Shown here: piece by piece, positions 1 through 8,228 of the stretch
Position numbering within the stretch: the stretch's first letter is position 1
Layout of the letters: each line of letters starts with the position of its first letter
Source: Murdochiella massiliensis
Lineage (GTDB): Bacteria > Bacillota > Clostridia > Tissierellales > Peptoniphilaceae
Assembly: GCF_900059565.1 (NCBI RefSeq)
Contig: NZ_FIZW01000002.1
Span: 744,001-808,000, forward strand
Direction of reading: 5' to 3'
Length of the DNA stretch: 64,000 nt
Position numbers and translations under genes: made by a program
Notes under the pieces: generated by a model
What the model saw: only the letters and a program-made list of their open reading frames with translations
Databases searched by the model: none
Told to the model about the DNA's origin: nothing

Positions 1-1
1 T

Positions 2-259
2 TTTCGTCGTGTGCGCAACCTGAAGGTCTTTTTTGCCCATTGTGCGATAAAAAAGGCAACCGATTTTGCGGACATTCGCCAGTGGCAAGGCGGCGACATT
101 GTAATCTTTACGGATCACATCGGCATGGTTTCCGACCACCGCAATGCCCGCGGCATTCCCTATGTGTTACACAACGGCTCGCCGACACAGCTTGGCTATG
201 AGCAGGATATTCTGGAAAGTCGCAACGATATTGAGGGGCATTATCGGATGTCGGAGTGA
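2..259 (+). CDS. DUF1287 family protein, C-terminal part (cut by window edge)
   Basis: The reading frame is open to the left edge, so the start lies outside the window; 85 C-terminal residues are visible. They show the DUF1287 end pattern: RRVRNLKVFF, then WQGGDIVIF, HIGMVSD, a Pro-Tyr-Val-Leu-His-Asn segment and a final GHYRMSE. DUF1287 proteins are small, usually exported proteins of the NlpC/P60-like papain fold; the His of HIGMVSD and the His-Asn pair are typically conserved. The biochemical role is not established. No partner gene is visible because the upstream part is missing. The 128 bases between this stop and the next gene hold nothing I recognise. Confidence 0.75.
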   Translation, partial: FRRVRNLKVFFAHCAIKKATDFADIRQWQGGDIVIFTDHIGMVSDHRNARGIPYVLHNGSPTQLGYEQDILESRNDIEGHYRMSE

Positions 260-387
260 AGCGCTGTTTGGCAAGAATAATGTCATATTCCAGCTCCAGG
301 AGCGGCATCTATTACGTTCTGAACGACAATACTGGACGAACGTACCGGGAGAGTTTCTTGTTGCGATATCACATGAAAAGATCGAAT

Positions 388-1584
388 TTATTGGTCATGC
401 TTTAGCCAATATGCGAGATCCATAATCTTAATTCCTTCAATATCATAAGGTGCATGGCCTGTATTAGCGAAAATCATTTTTGGATACGCATCCTTTACGG
501 AAGCCAAAGGTAACAACTCCCTTTCCCATGTTTCTTTGTTTGAAATATGATCAGCAACCTGAATATATAACTTTTCGTTATTCTTGAACGCAACAAAGTC
601 AATTTCTTTTTCGTATAACTTGCCCACATAAATAGCGTATCCTCGTCTCAATAGTTCTATCGCTACTATGTTTTCATACATTCTACCATAATCCATATTA
701 CGAGTGCCCAATAGCGCAAAGCGAAAAGAGGGATCCACAAGATAATATTTATCATTCGTCTCCAAGTACTTCTTGCCTCGAACATCATATCTTTTTACTT
801 TGTAAAAAAGAAACGCACTACAAAGATATTGGAGGTAATTTTTAATGGTTATGTGGTTTGTCTTCATTTTGTTCTGCTTTAATGTATTACTGATATTGTT
901 TGCCGTCGTTAAATTTGAAACGTTATCCATCAAATAGTCGGTTAATGTGTCAAGAAGAGCATGCTCGGTAATTCCATATTTATCAACTAGATCGCGTTTT
1001 ACAGAGGTTCTATATATATCTTCAATGTACTGCATTCTGTCTCTATTTTCCGTATATACATAGGAACCCGCCATTCCGCCATTCACTAAATATTGCTGTA
1101 GATCCAGCATACTCCCCTCAATTTCAAAATACTGGCAATACTCCTTAAAGCTGAAAGGGAAGATAGGAATCTCAATAAATCTGCCGGTAAACAATGTAGC
1201 TAAATCCGAACTTAATAGGAATGCATTTGAGCCGGTAATGTAAATATCATACTTTTGACTATTATGAAAACTATTAATCGCCAATTCAAATTGGTCGCAT
1301 AGTTGTACTTCATCAATCAATAGAATATTATCCACCCCGGCATGATATCGTTCTTCTACATACTGATAGAGTTTTTTATACTTTTTCAATGGATCGAATT
1401 TCAAGTCGGCATAATCAATCATAATGATATTTGCTTTGTCGTTCCTCTCCATCATTTCCTTTTTTAAAGCTTTTAGGATTTCCGACTTTCCCGACCTTCG
1501 CATTCCAGTAATGATTTTTATGTCTGGTGTACCGATAAGCTTTTTCAATCTGTCCATATATTGCTGACGATAGATAAGTTTCAT
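388..1584 (-). CDS. AAA family ATPase with DUF4143 C-terminal domain
   Basis: This 398-residue protein has an N-terminal P-loop ATPase domain (Walker A GMRRSGKS near residue 27; Walker B-like ILLIDEV near 88; sensor-like YITGSNAFLL near 115). A DUF4143 domain follows, with a nuclease-like C-terminal stretch (EKEIDFVAF around residue 330). This is the AAA_14/DUF4143 architecture common in anaerobes and archaea, of unknown cellular role. I chose the ATG at 1584 rather than the upstream in-frame one at 1641 because a GGGAAGAG Shine-Dalgarno precedes it and the family begins there. The gene stands alone, with a perfect 15-bp inverted repeat just upstream. A paralogue of the same architecture sits at 38418-39716. 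Confidence 0.85.
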   Translation of the reverse strand: MKLIYRQQYMDRLKKLIGTPDIKIITGMRRSGKSEILKALKKEMMERNDKANIIMIDYADLKFDPLKKYKKLYQYVEERYHAGVDNILLIDEVQLCDQFELAINSFHNSQKYDIYITGSNAFLLSSDLATLFTGRFIEIPIFPFSFKEYCQYFEIEGSMLDLQQYLVNGGMAGSYVYTENRDRMQYIEDIYRTSVKRDLVDKYGITEHALLDTLTDYLMDNVSNLTTANNISNTLKQNKMKTNHITIKNYLQYLCSAFLFYKVKRYDVRGKKYLETNDKYYLVDPSFRFALLGTRNMDYGRMYENIVAIELLRRGYAIYVGKLYEKEIDFVAFKNNEKLYIQVADHISNKETWERELLPLASVKDAYPKMIFANTGHAPYDIEGIKIMDLAYWLKHDQ

Positions 1585-1643
1585 TCTTCTCTTCCCTTTC
1601 AAAACGTTAAGATAATTCTTCTTCTGAATGTAGTATACCACCG

Positions 1644-1682
1644 CACTTTCAAAACTTTAAAATAAATAAAGTTTTGAAAGTG
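1644..1682. promoter_or_regulatory. Perfect 15-bp inverted repeat upstream of the DUF4143 ATPase
   Basis: Arms CACTTTCAAAACTTT (1644-1658) and AAAGTTTTGAAAGTG (1668-1682) are exact reverse complements around a 9-nt AT spacer, about 60 bp upstream of the ATPase start. It lacks the GC-rich stem and T-run of a terminator, so an operator for autoregulation is the likelier reading. The second DUF4143 ATPase also has a large, unrelated inverted repeat upstream. Confidence 0.55.
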
Positions 1683-1834
1683 GAGACGAAGGATATCTAC
1701 ACGCACGTCACCAAGCGTAGACGGAAAGAATCTACGCAAGATTTTGAAAAGTTCATTTCATGTTAGATTTCATGTTAACTTTATTCGATAAAATAATGAA
1801 ATAGAGTGGCAAAGCTAAATAGCACAAGCATTAA

Positions 1835-1874
1835 AAAATGCCCGTTTCCTTGAAAAATCAAGGGCGGGCATTTT
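1835..1874. terminator. Hairpin terminator, bidirectional
   Basis: Arms AAAATGCCCG and CGGGCATTTT enclose an inner CTTGA/TCAAG stem. Runs of A and T on both sides suggest use in either direction. It lies between the ATPase promoter region and tRNA-Ser. Confidence 0.6.
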
Positions 1875-1880
1875 CCTACC

Positions 1881-1990
1881 ACGGAGAAGGTGGGATTGCG
1901 GCTGAGCCGCATGCCGGGCCCATACCAATCGCGACTACGCCGCTCTTGGGGGCCCTGACAATCTTACCCGGGTTCGAATCCCTTCCGTTT
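1881..1990. repeat. tRNA-Ser 3'-end duplicate and tRNA-like remnant
   Basis: The 17-mer ACGGAGAAGGTGGGATT at 1881-1897 is an exact direct repeat of 2034-2050, the 3' end of tRNA-Ser plus two flanking bases. About 75 bp further a T-arm-like GGGTTCGAATCCC occurs, but no complete cloverleaf can be folded here. It may be a dead tandem tRNA gene or the footprint of an element that integrated at the tRNA 3' end. Confidence 0.45.
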
Positions 1991-2000
1991 TCAAAAATAA

Positions 2001-2028
2001 AAAAGAAGGGCGCTTCGGCCCTTCTTTT
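2001..2028. terminator. Hairpin terminator downstream of tRNA-Ser
   Basis: AAAAGAAGGGC pairs with GCCCTTCTTTT around a 6-nt loop. It lies immediately 3' of the minus-strand tRNA and is flanked by A/T runs on both sides. Confidence 0.75.
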
Positions 2029-2035
2029 TTATTAC

Positions 2036-2120
2036 GGAGAAGGTGGGATTCGAACCCACGTGTCCCGAAGGACAAACTGATTTCGAGTCAGCCCCGTTAT
2101 GACCACTTCGATACTTCTCC
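2036..2120 (-). tRNA. tRNA-Ser (anticodon CGA)
   Basis: On the minus strand an 85-nt cloverleaf is readable. The acceptor stem is GGAGAAG/CTTCTCC, the D arm follows, and the anticodon loop CTCGAAA places CGA at positions 34-36. A long type-II variable arm GTCC-TTCG-GGAC and the T arm GTGGG-TTCGAAT-CCCAC complete it. The long variable arm and CGA anticodon identify a serine tRNA reading UCG. CCA is not encoded. A terminator follows directly. Confidence 0.95.
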
Positions 2121-2188
2121 GCACAACTGATGCCTAACAATTCTACACGAAGCAACAAAGAACCGCAAGTCCGGAGTGGGATGATTCG

Positions 2189-2887
2189 TTAGGATAATTT
2201 GAAATCGGTCTTCAACAGATTCAATTTATTCGTGTATGCCTCTTCCCCTTCCTTTTCGAATGGAAGGGGCTTATTGATGCCGAAATAGGCGAACAGACGC
2301 CGGGCAAGAGGGGGGTTCGTCACCAACAGCACCCCGAGCGCATCGATCAAAAACGCATTTTTGTAGCGGTAGCCCCCCAGATTCGTATCCGCATTGAAGC
2401 CCTTACCGGTCTTGGACATATAAATCGCGCAAGTTTCATTGCCATAGTATTGACTGAAACCCATGCGTTCCCCGATGATCTCCTCTCCATCCCAATCGGC
2501 AACAAAAAGCTCCGAATAACGCTTCATGTAATCGCGCACGGCAGTATAGTCAAACAGGGAAAGCGTAGGCATCTCTCCCTCATCCACGACGTCAAGCGAG
2601 CGGCCGAGGATGTCCAGCGCATTATTCAGTGCAACAAAGAGAACGCCTTCCTCGATGCATTCTTTGAGCTTCTCGCGATGCGGCATCAGCGCTTCCGTTA
2701 CCCGCTCCAGATTGGACTCCTGCATGGGACCGAGAAAAATTGCGTCAACCGGTTGCGTAGTAAAACACGGCACTTCGCCAAAAGACGTCTCTCGAACCGT
2801 ATCATCGGGAAACATCCGTTTCAGATACTCCACATTCGCCTTTTCGCCGAAGATATAAAATTCATCGTATAGCACTTCAAATATCAT
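2189..2887 (-). CDS. GatD-like type 1 glutamine amidotransferase subunit lacking the catalytic Cys and His
   Basis: The 232 residues follow the GatD fold. An N-terminal DAIFLG segment comes first, then a helix LKECIEEG leading to the nucleophile elbow, and near the C-terminus a YKN...NPPLARRLF block. In canonical GatD the elbow reads ICGGYQ with the catalytic Cys, and the later block reads YLHGP with the catalytic His. Here the corresponding segments are ALNNALDILG (Asn in place of Cys) and DALGVLLV (Leu in place of His). The scaffold is therefore kept while the glutaminase residues are gone. The gene overlaps the MurT-like gene by ATGA, so the two are co-translated and probably form a complex. 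Family assignment rests on alignment from memory of S. aureus GatD. Confidence 0.7.
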   Translation of the reverse strand: MIFEVLYDEFYIFGEKANVEYLKRMFPDDTVRETSFGEVPCFTTQPVDAIFLGPMQESNLERVTEALMPHREKLKECIEEGVLFVALNNALDILGRSLDVVDEGEMPTLSLFDYTAVRDYMKRYSELFVADWDGEEIIGERMGFSQYYGNETCAIYMSKTGKGFNADTNLGGYRYKNAFLIDALGVLLVTNPPLARRLFAYFGINKPLPFEKEGEEAYTNKLNLLKTDFKLS

Positions 2888-4245
2888 GACTGCTCCATTC
2901 GCCCCTTCATGATCGTCGTCTCGAACTCTTTGGCAATCGTCGTCCAGGGTGGTCCAAAATCATGCAGGAGATAAATATCCTTTATCGTTGGATCGATAAT
3001 GGAATTGATGTCTTCGACACGATCAACAACCACAATCTTCTCCGGTGGTACTCCATCCAGCAAACAGCTGAGTTTGATCTCATAGGTATTGCGAGACCGC
3101 AGAATAATAAAATGTGACACGGTCTCGTCCAGATAATCGAAATCCACGGCAAAAAGCCATCCCGGCGTACGCATGGGTGTCGTCTTTTCCCAATAATCCT
3201 CAATAATCCAGATAATTTCCTTGCGATTTCGATTTTTCCGAATGGCATCCAGATTTCTTGTCACGGCAATCGGGTTATAGCCTTTCGTGACGATGCTGTA
3301 AAAATGCATATCTTCATAATGGGATTCCTGATGGCGTTCTTTCGTCAGCTCAATTTGCTCCATGACGGAAGCAATTTGCGCATAGGTATAGCCGTTTTCC
3401 CGTAAAGTCGCATAGGCGGCGATTTGGTTATACATGCTCTCGACCGATGTACCGATCGCCCGCAAGGTAATCTTTTGATCGTGGTCCTGAATGAACAGAA
3501 TGCGTTTTTCCCGATCCGCATCATAGACAAAATAGGTCGCTTCGGGATTGCGGAAGTTTCCACAATCACAATGATAACGTCCCAAATGATGATACCGTTT
3601 GAACAACCAATTCACTTTGCGCCCGCAATGGGGACAGTAGATGAGATCCTGAATTTTGGAATCCAGGCATTGCGTCTCAAATGCCAACGGCAACACATCA
3701 AAATAGATGCGTTCATTTTCCGGACAAAGATATGCCGAAATGGCATCTGAGGCATTCAACAGCAATTTCGTTTCTTTGGGAATGCCGAAAGATAGCCGTT
3801 TTTTGATATAACCGGTATTCGCATTTCGTTCAAAGGAATCTTGAAACAAATTGGTAACGGTAAAGGTGTTCGGCGTGAGGAAATCGCAAATGCGATAGGT
3901 GCTTAATTCATCCACCTCATACACGCCGACCTTCGGCTGCGTATCCTGCAGAGAGGACGAATCCATCAATGCCGCCAAAACACCGTGTTCCAAGTTAGCG
4001 CCGTGAAAATTGGAGGAAACCTTTCCCTCTAATAAGCGTACACTATCCGCTAAAATATTGACGGTTGTCGTTTTGCCGTTCGTTCCGGATACGCAAATGA
4101 TTTTTTCCGGCTTGGCTATTCGATATTTGAGGGACGGATCAAGTCGCGAAATCAGCGTTCCCGTAAAATCGGAACCCTCTTTCCCGACAAGATTGACCGC
4201 TTTCTTAACCGCTTTCCCTAACAGCAGGGAGACTTTATTCTTCAT
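2884..4245 (-). CDS. murT: MurT-like lipid II isoglutaminyl synthase, Mur ligase subunit
   Basis: This 453-residue Mur-ligase-like protein has the ATP-binding loop SGTNGKTTT near residue 53. A four-cysteine zinc-ribbon insertion (CPHCGRK ... CDCGN) lies around residues 205-230, and a C-terminal DUF1727 domain ends in LLHDFGPPW. MurT with GatD amidates the D-Glu of lipid II. In S. aureus MurT an Asp in an ADGxDVSW-type motif completes the GatD triad. The matching segment here reads EKTTPMRTPGWLFAVDF, so that Asp is also absent, in line with the altered GatD-like partner. An ammonia-using or repurposed ligase is possible. The start is the ATG after GAGGGTG. Confidence 0.75.
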   Translation of the reverse strand: MKNKVSLLLGKAVKKAVNLVGKEGSDFTGTLISRLDPSLKYRIAKPEKIICVSGTNGKTTTVNILADSVRLLEGKVSSNFHGANLEHGVLAALMDSSSLQDTQPKVGVYEVDELSTYRICDFLTPNTFTVTNLFQDSFERNANTGYIKKRLSFGIPKETKLLLNASDAISAYLCPENERIYFDVLPLAFETQCLDSKIQDLIYCPHCGRKVNWLFKRYHHLGRYHCDCGNFRNPEATYFVYDADREKRILFIQDHDQKITLRAIGTSVESMYNQIAAYATLRENGYTYAQIASVMEQIELTKERHQESHYEDMHFYSIVTKGYNPIAVTRNLDAIRKNRNRKEIIWIIEDYWEKTTPMRTPGWLFAVDFDYLDETVSHFIILRSRNTYEIKLSCLLDGVPPEKIVVVDRVEDINSIIDPTIKDIYLLHDFGPPWTTIAKEFETTIMKGRMEQS

Positions 4246-4424
4246 ATGGATAACACCCTCGCAAAATGCAATACAACAGGCAAAATGTGCCTATGCATTA
4301 TATTGAACAGGCTTGTGGTTGTCAATTTCCCCACCGAAGGAATTGGCGAAACCGGGCTTCGCTCATCGGTTCATTTGACCGGTACGTACCACTTATTATA
4401 AAGAAGTGGATGAAGTAAACATTA

Positions 4425-4455
4425 CCCCCTTTGCCGTTTATCTTGGCAAAGGGGG
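4425..4455. terminator. Hairpin terminator between acetyltransferase and murT operon
   Basis: CCCCCTTTGCC pairs with GGCAAAGGGGG around a 9-nt loop, followed on the plus strand by ATTTTT. It sits just 3' of the minus-strand acetyltransferase gene and upstream of murT. Confidence 0.75.
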
Positions 4456-4459
4456 ATTT

Positions 4460-4918
4460 TTAGAAGGATGTTCTTTTTACCAATACCGCATGATTAAAAG
4501 TCATGCCTACTTCCTCAACATAGAAATGCAATAACCGTTCATATTGAAAGGATGTAGCAACCAGGCGGATCACCTCTACACGATCCGAAACATCTTGTTC
4601 AATAAATCGAAACAGCGTTTTTCCAATCCCTCTATTTCGATAGGATTTTGCCACAACAATTTCATCGAGCTCAAACGCCGTTTCTCCAATTTCATTGTAA
4701 GTGTGCTTCTCTTCCATTACGTAAACATGCCCTAACGCATAGGCAACAGCTTTTCCCTCATCGGTAACAAGATAGACATCATGATTTACAAATTCACCGG
4801 GATCATTTGCGTTATAAGCAGGACAGGTGTATTCCTCCGCCCACGCCTTTGATAGGGCTACCAATTCCTCAATGACGTTGTCTTTTAGGGAAACCGTAAC
4901 CTTTTTATACGCAAACAT
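4460..4918 (-). CDS. GNAT family N-acetyltransferase
   Basis: The 152-residue protein has the GNAT fold: a central strand LDEIVVAKSYRNRGIGKTLF carrying the acetyl-CoA loop (R-x-x-G-I-G-K), then VEVIRLVATSFQYERLLHFY. The substrate is not predictable from sequence. The ATG at 4918 was preferred over the GTG at 4924 because AGGA sits 7 nt before it. It is a single gene with its own downstream hairpin. Confidence 0.8.
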   Translation of the reverse strand: MFAYKKVTVSLKDNVIEELVALSKAWAEEYTCPAYNANDPGEFVNHDVYLVTDEGKAVAYALGHVYVMEEKHTYNEIGETAFELDEIVVAKSYRNRGIGKTLFRFIEQDVSDRVEVIRLVATSFQYERLLHFYVEEVGMTFNHAVLVKRTSF

Positions 4919-4942
4919 ATTCACGTCCTGTCCTTATCATAA

Positions 4943-7021
4943 TCACTCTTCTTCTTCGTCGATATGGTCAGCAATCAGCCATTCCGATTCCGGCCGACAA
5001 ATGAGGCGCGCGTCCAGGTAAGCCCAGTTCAAAAAAATGACCGTGTGAATCGTGTAAATGTTGTTTTTATTCATCTCATTGCAAGAAGCAATCATGGCTC
5101 GATCGGTGCGGTCATCCTCGGAAAAGGACACCGGCAAAAGAAAACATGATTCTTCCCGTTCCGGATTGTAGCAGGGAACCACCGCTCGCCAGTTCCAGGC
5201 CAGGCGCTTAATCGCAATGCTGATGACATTTTCCAAGGCATTTTGTAAGCGGCGATAGAAATTCGTAATTTCGTCATTGGGTTGATTGTCGATCACGACG
5301 GGCTTTAACAGATCCCTTATTTTTTTGTACTTTTCCGCATCCGTATCCGACGAATCCAAAATCGCCAAAAGTTGTGGCGAATTCATCGCCTGGTTGCGAT
5401 AAAACGCCAACGGAATGCGCTCGCAGCGCTGAATTAAAATATGCGTATCGTCGTATTCCGGAATGGTAATTTGATTGCTTTCGTTAAAGCCGAGCTGCCA
5501 CACCGTCTCGTTTCTCGTTTGGAAATAGGTCGGCGGTGCCGGTAAGCCGATTTTTTCAGAAAGGATTTTTCCCAGTCCCCCACGACCCGAAACGACAAAA
5601 CCTTCCAAATGATACTCCTGTCGACAATAGAGCGGATGCACGTCTCTCTGCCGCTCTTCGGGAAGACGGGAAAAGATCGCATGCAGATATTTATACGTGT
5701 TGCGATCCGGCAAGCCGGTATTAAACGCTGCATACTGTCCGTCGGCATCGTAATCCATTTTATTTTTTTGTACCTGATGCGAAAATGTATATTGCAAATA
5801 GCTGCGCAAAATACCGAAGTTTTCCTTCGTACCGAACGACCAGCGCTCCTCCATCGTCTGGTTGGCAAGCTCCCGAAGAACATCATTGTCTAAGGGGCCG
5901 GACCATTTTTCAAGCCACAGCTTCTTATCAAACACCTTAAAGCCGGCATTGGCATGGGTTGCCGAGTAGAAATACCAGCCATACCCCATCTTTCCGTTGC
6001 GTTTACGACAAAGCAAATAAATTTCCTCTCCGGTGGGCATATTTATGCCGATCGGAACATATAATTCGTCTGCTTCCTCGGCAGAGGAAACCACGCCGTT
6101 TTGCAAATAAACCAGATCCTGCGGAGCATTCAGATAGCGAATTTCCATGCTCCGAACAATGTCCTGTGCCGAACGGTTAGCTTCCGGAATCATTTCCGCA
6201 ACAGATTGTTCCACATCGTACCAATTAAAATAAAATACGTTGAATATGGAGGCAACTTTCTTTTCTCCGATGACCAATTGATCGGAAACCCATGGCTGCG
6301 CATTGTTTTTGTTTCTCTTGCAAAGCAAAAGAATCGGTTCCCCTTCCGGCGTTTCAAAACCGCTGGGAAACGTCACCGATTCATTTATTCCGCTTCCGGA
6401 GAAAACGAAATCCTCATCCTGGAGCGCATTATAAGTGGTGGCAATTTTCCAGAACACGCTGCTCTCGGAGGCAAATTCCGTGTCGACAAAATTCGGAATG
6501 ATTTCCATGAGCGCCAAACGAATAAAATTTTGCTTGATATAGGCAAATTCTTGCAGCATACCATGATGATGATTGGTGGGCATGAAGTTTTTTTGCGGTG
6601 CGGTTTGCGCGGACGCTCGTCCACTTTCCCGGCCGGTCGCCCAATCTCCGTCCCTGTCGATCGCCCGGCTCACCGCTTGCCCAATCGCGATTTTTCCCAT
6701 TTTCTCTGACGGTTGTTCCGCTATCCGGTCGGTCGCTTGTTTCGATGCCCATCCGGTCGTTTGTTCCGGCGTCCATCCGGTCGCTTGTTCAGACGTCTTT
6801 GTCAACGCAATATTTTTGGGATAAATCCAGCCGCTGAGGTTCGGTTCCATCAGATCAAATTCCACTTCCGCAAAACGAGGAATGTCTGCAAGGGTAAGGC
6901 TCTTGTCTGTCCAATTTCGCAGATCAAAACGGTATGTCCGTCCATCTTCTCCACGTATTTCGCCAAAAAATACGAGCTCTTTGTTTTTATTCGTTTCAAT
7001 TTTTTGAATGGTGCCGCGCAT
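4943..7021 (-). CDS. Large DUF3825-like protein with N-terminal OB/cold-shock-like domain
   Basis: The 692 residues fall into three parts. Residues 1-75 look like a small beta-barrel (GEIRGEDGRTYRFDL), similar in length to a cold-shock or OB domain. Residues 75-145 are a low-complexity Gln/Thr/Trp/Arg-rich linker with repeated QATGW-like units. The rest is globular, and its end (NWRAVVPCYNPE, CFLLPVSF, FLNWAYLDARLICRPESEWL) matches what I recall of the DUF3825 C-terminal domain, seen in proteins linked to RNA or nucleotide handling. No catalytic motif can be named. The start follows AGGAGAAG. The gene stands alone. Confidence 0.6.
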   Translation of the reverse strand: MRGTIQKIETNKNKELVFFGEIRGEDGRTYRFDLRNWTDKSLTLADIPRFAEVEFDLMEPNLSGWIYPKNIALTKTSEQATGWTPEQTTGWASKQATDRIAEQPSEKMGKIAIGQAVSRAIDRDGDWATGRESGRASAQTAPQKNFMPTNHHHGMLQEFAYIKQNFIRLALMEIIPNFVDTEFASESSVFWKIATTYNALQDEDFVFSGSGINESVTFPSGFETPEGEPILLLCKRNKNNAQPWVSDQLVIGEKKVASIFNVFYFNWYDVEQSVAEMIPEANRSAQDIVRSMEIRYLNAPQDLVYLQNGVVSSAEEADELYVPIGINMPTGEEIYLLCRKRNGKMGYGWYFYSATHANAGFKVFDKKLWLEKWSGPLDNDVLRELANQTMEERWSFGTKENFGILRSYLQYTFSHQVQKNKMDYDADGQYAAFNTGLPDRNTYKYLHAIFSRLPEERQRDVHPLYCRQEYHLEGFVVSGRGGLGKILSEKIGLPAPPTYFQTRNETVWQLGFNESNQITIPEYDDTHILIQRCERIPLAFYRNQAMNSPQLLAILDSSDTDAEKYKKIRDLLKPVVIDNQPNDEITNFYRRLQNALENVISIAIKRLAWNWRAVVPCYNPEREESCFLLPVSFSEDDRTDRAMIASCNEMNKNNIYTIHTVIFLNWAYLDARLICRPESEWLIADHIDEEEE

Positions 7022-7128
7022 AATCTTCTCCTGTGCTCTTTGAAATCAGTGAATACCTTGATTATACATGATTTTTATGTGGGCACGAGACGGCAACGCT
7101 CGTCTTTTTAAGTATTTGCTTTTTCAGC

Positions 7129-7562
7129 ATTCGTGGACAGATGTAGAGGGGTTTTCCCGTTTCCGGCAAAAACGCTCTACTTATTCGTGGACAGATGTAG
7201 AGGGGTTTTCCCGTTTTCGATAAAAACGCTCTACAGGTGCGAGGACAGGTGTAGAGGGGTTTTTCGGTTTCCGGCAAAAACGCTCTACTTATTCGTGGAT
7301 AGATGTAGAGGGGTTTTCCCGTTTCCGGCAAAAACGCTCTACTTATTCGTGGACAGATGTAGAGGGGTTTTCCCGTTTTCGATAAAAACGCTCTACAGGT
7401 GCGAGGACAGGTGTAGAGGGGTTTTTCGGTTTCCGGCAAAAACGCTCTACTTATTCGTGGATAGATGTAGAGGGGTTTTCCCGTTTCCGGCAAAAACGCT
7501 CTACAGGAACACACGTCGACGTAGAGGGTGTTCTCTGTTTTTGGCGAATCCACTCTACAGAA
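7129..7562. repeat. 54-bp tandem hairpin array with 162-bp higher-order period (8 units)
   Basis: Units start at 7131, 7185, 7239, 7293, 7347, 7401, 7455 and 7509, exactly 54 bp apart; the last is degenerate. Each unit holds a 38-bp imperfect palindrome that begins GTAGAGGGGTTTT and ends AAAAACGCTCTAC, then a 16-bp linker. Three unit variants alternate so that the pattern repeats every 162 bp: 7131 resembles 7293 and 7455, and 7185 resembles 7347. Because 54 is a multiple of 3, both strands stay open, but nothing indicates translation. It fills the gap between two minus-strand regions. Confidence 0.85.
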
Positions 7563-7639
7563 AGGTGCGCGGAAGTAACAAGCAAAATTAGGTTCACCAT
7601 CCTTGCCATTAAAAATGGATGATGACGGTATAATACTCT

Positions 7640-7735
7640 TCAATCCTCCATAGCTTTGTTGAAGTTTGCATAACGCTTATAGTTTTCGGGATGAGCCTTC
7701 ATCTCTTCGTATTCGCGTAGAGCAGCTAATGAAGA
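7640..7735 (-). pseudogene. C-terminal fragment of a RelB/DinJ-type antitoxin
   Basis: The minus strand reads about 31 codons, including LREYEEMKAHPENYKRY and ending KAMED-stop. They closely match the C-terminus of the intact antitoxin at 45151-45429 (DEYYDMKANPQNYKRY). No start or DNA-binding half is present, so this is a relic of an extra antitoxin gene. Confidence 0.7.
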
Positions 7736-8019
7736 TTTTTGCCGTTTGTGTCACATTTCTTCAATAGCATAGTTGATGAGTGAATAATCGTGCGACGAAA
7801 AGCTTGTCCACTCTTCATGCCGGAAGAAACTCCTTCTTCTAAAAACAGATAATATAAAGCCTTCAAGTATTTTAATCCTCGAATAAGGAACTCCATCACA
7901 GGGCTTAAAAATATTGCGAGATAAATAAGAGAAATCCAAGGTTGGTAATCGATATAGAATTCCTTAATGGACAACCTCCAAGGGTGCTTGATCAGCGCCC
8001 AACCAATCACATCAAACAC
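7726..8019 (-). CDS. Doubtful small membrane-like ORF
   Basis: A 97-codon frame with a GTG start and one hydrophobic stretch (WISLIYLAIFLSPVMEFLI). It lies between two toxin-antitoxin relics, has no clear ribosome binding site and matches nothing I recognise. It may be a chance frame in decayed DNA. Confidence 0.2.
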   Translation of the reverse strand: MFDVIGWALIKHPWRLSIKEFYIDYQPWISLIYLAIFLSPVMEFLIRGLKYLKALYYLFLEEGVSSGMKSGQAFRRTIIHSSTMLLKKCDTNGKNLH

Positions 8020-8029
8020 GAGGTAAATT

Positions 8030-8228
8030 CTATTTTTTAAACAGTTCAGAATGCGTTCCCAAACGGTATAGCATTAAAACAAGCATGATCGCGATATTTA
8101 GCCTCCAACGTGCCGCCACCAGCAAGGATATCAATCAAGCTATAGAGCTTATCCAGCAACTTGTTTTGCTTCTTTGCAAGCCTTAAATCTTTTTTGAACT
8201 GATTACTAAACTTTACTTCGTATTTCAT
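8030..8228 (-). pseudogene. YafQ/RelE-type toxin with internal deletion
   Basis: The frame opens like the intact toxin at 44880-45158 (FSNQFKKDLRLAKKQ, then KYRDHA). It then jumps to a different frame that encodes the normal C-terminus, MLYRLGTHSELFKK-stop at 8030. About 30 residues, including the central strand of the RelE fold, are missing, and the reading frame shifts at the junction. A frame-continuous read stops at 8046. The toxin is very probably inactive while its antitoxin remains intact. Confidence 0.75.

Noticed and set aside
144..425. Plus-strand frame after the DUF1287 gene
   Set aside because: It overlaps the DUF1287 coding end in another frame and lacks any family resemblance or ribosome binding site.
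1838..2080. 80-residue frame over the tRNA region
   Set aside because: It covers two terminator hairpins and the tRNA gene.
7062..7643. 193-residue minus-strand frame with repeated LPETG-like text and its plus-strand counterpart
   Set aside because: Both strands stay open only because the repeat length is a multiple of three. There is no signal peptide, no supported start and no anchor, so the LPETG strings are coincidental.
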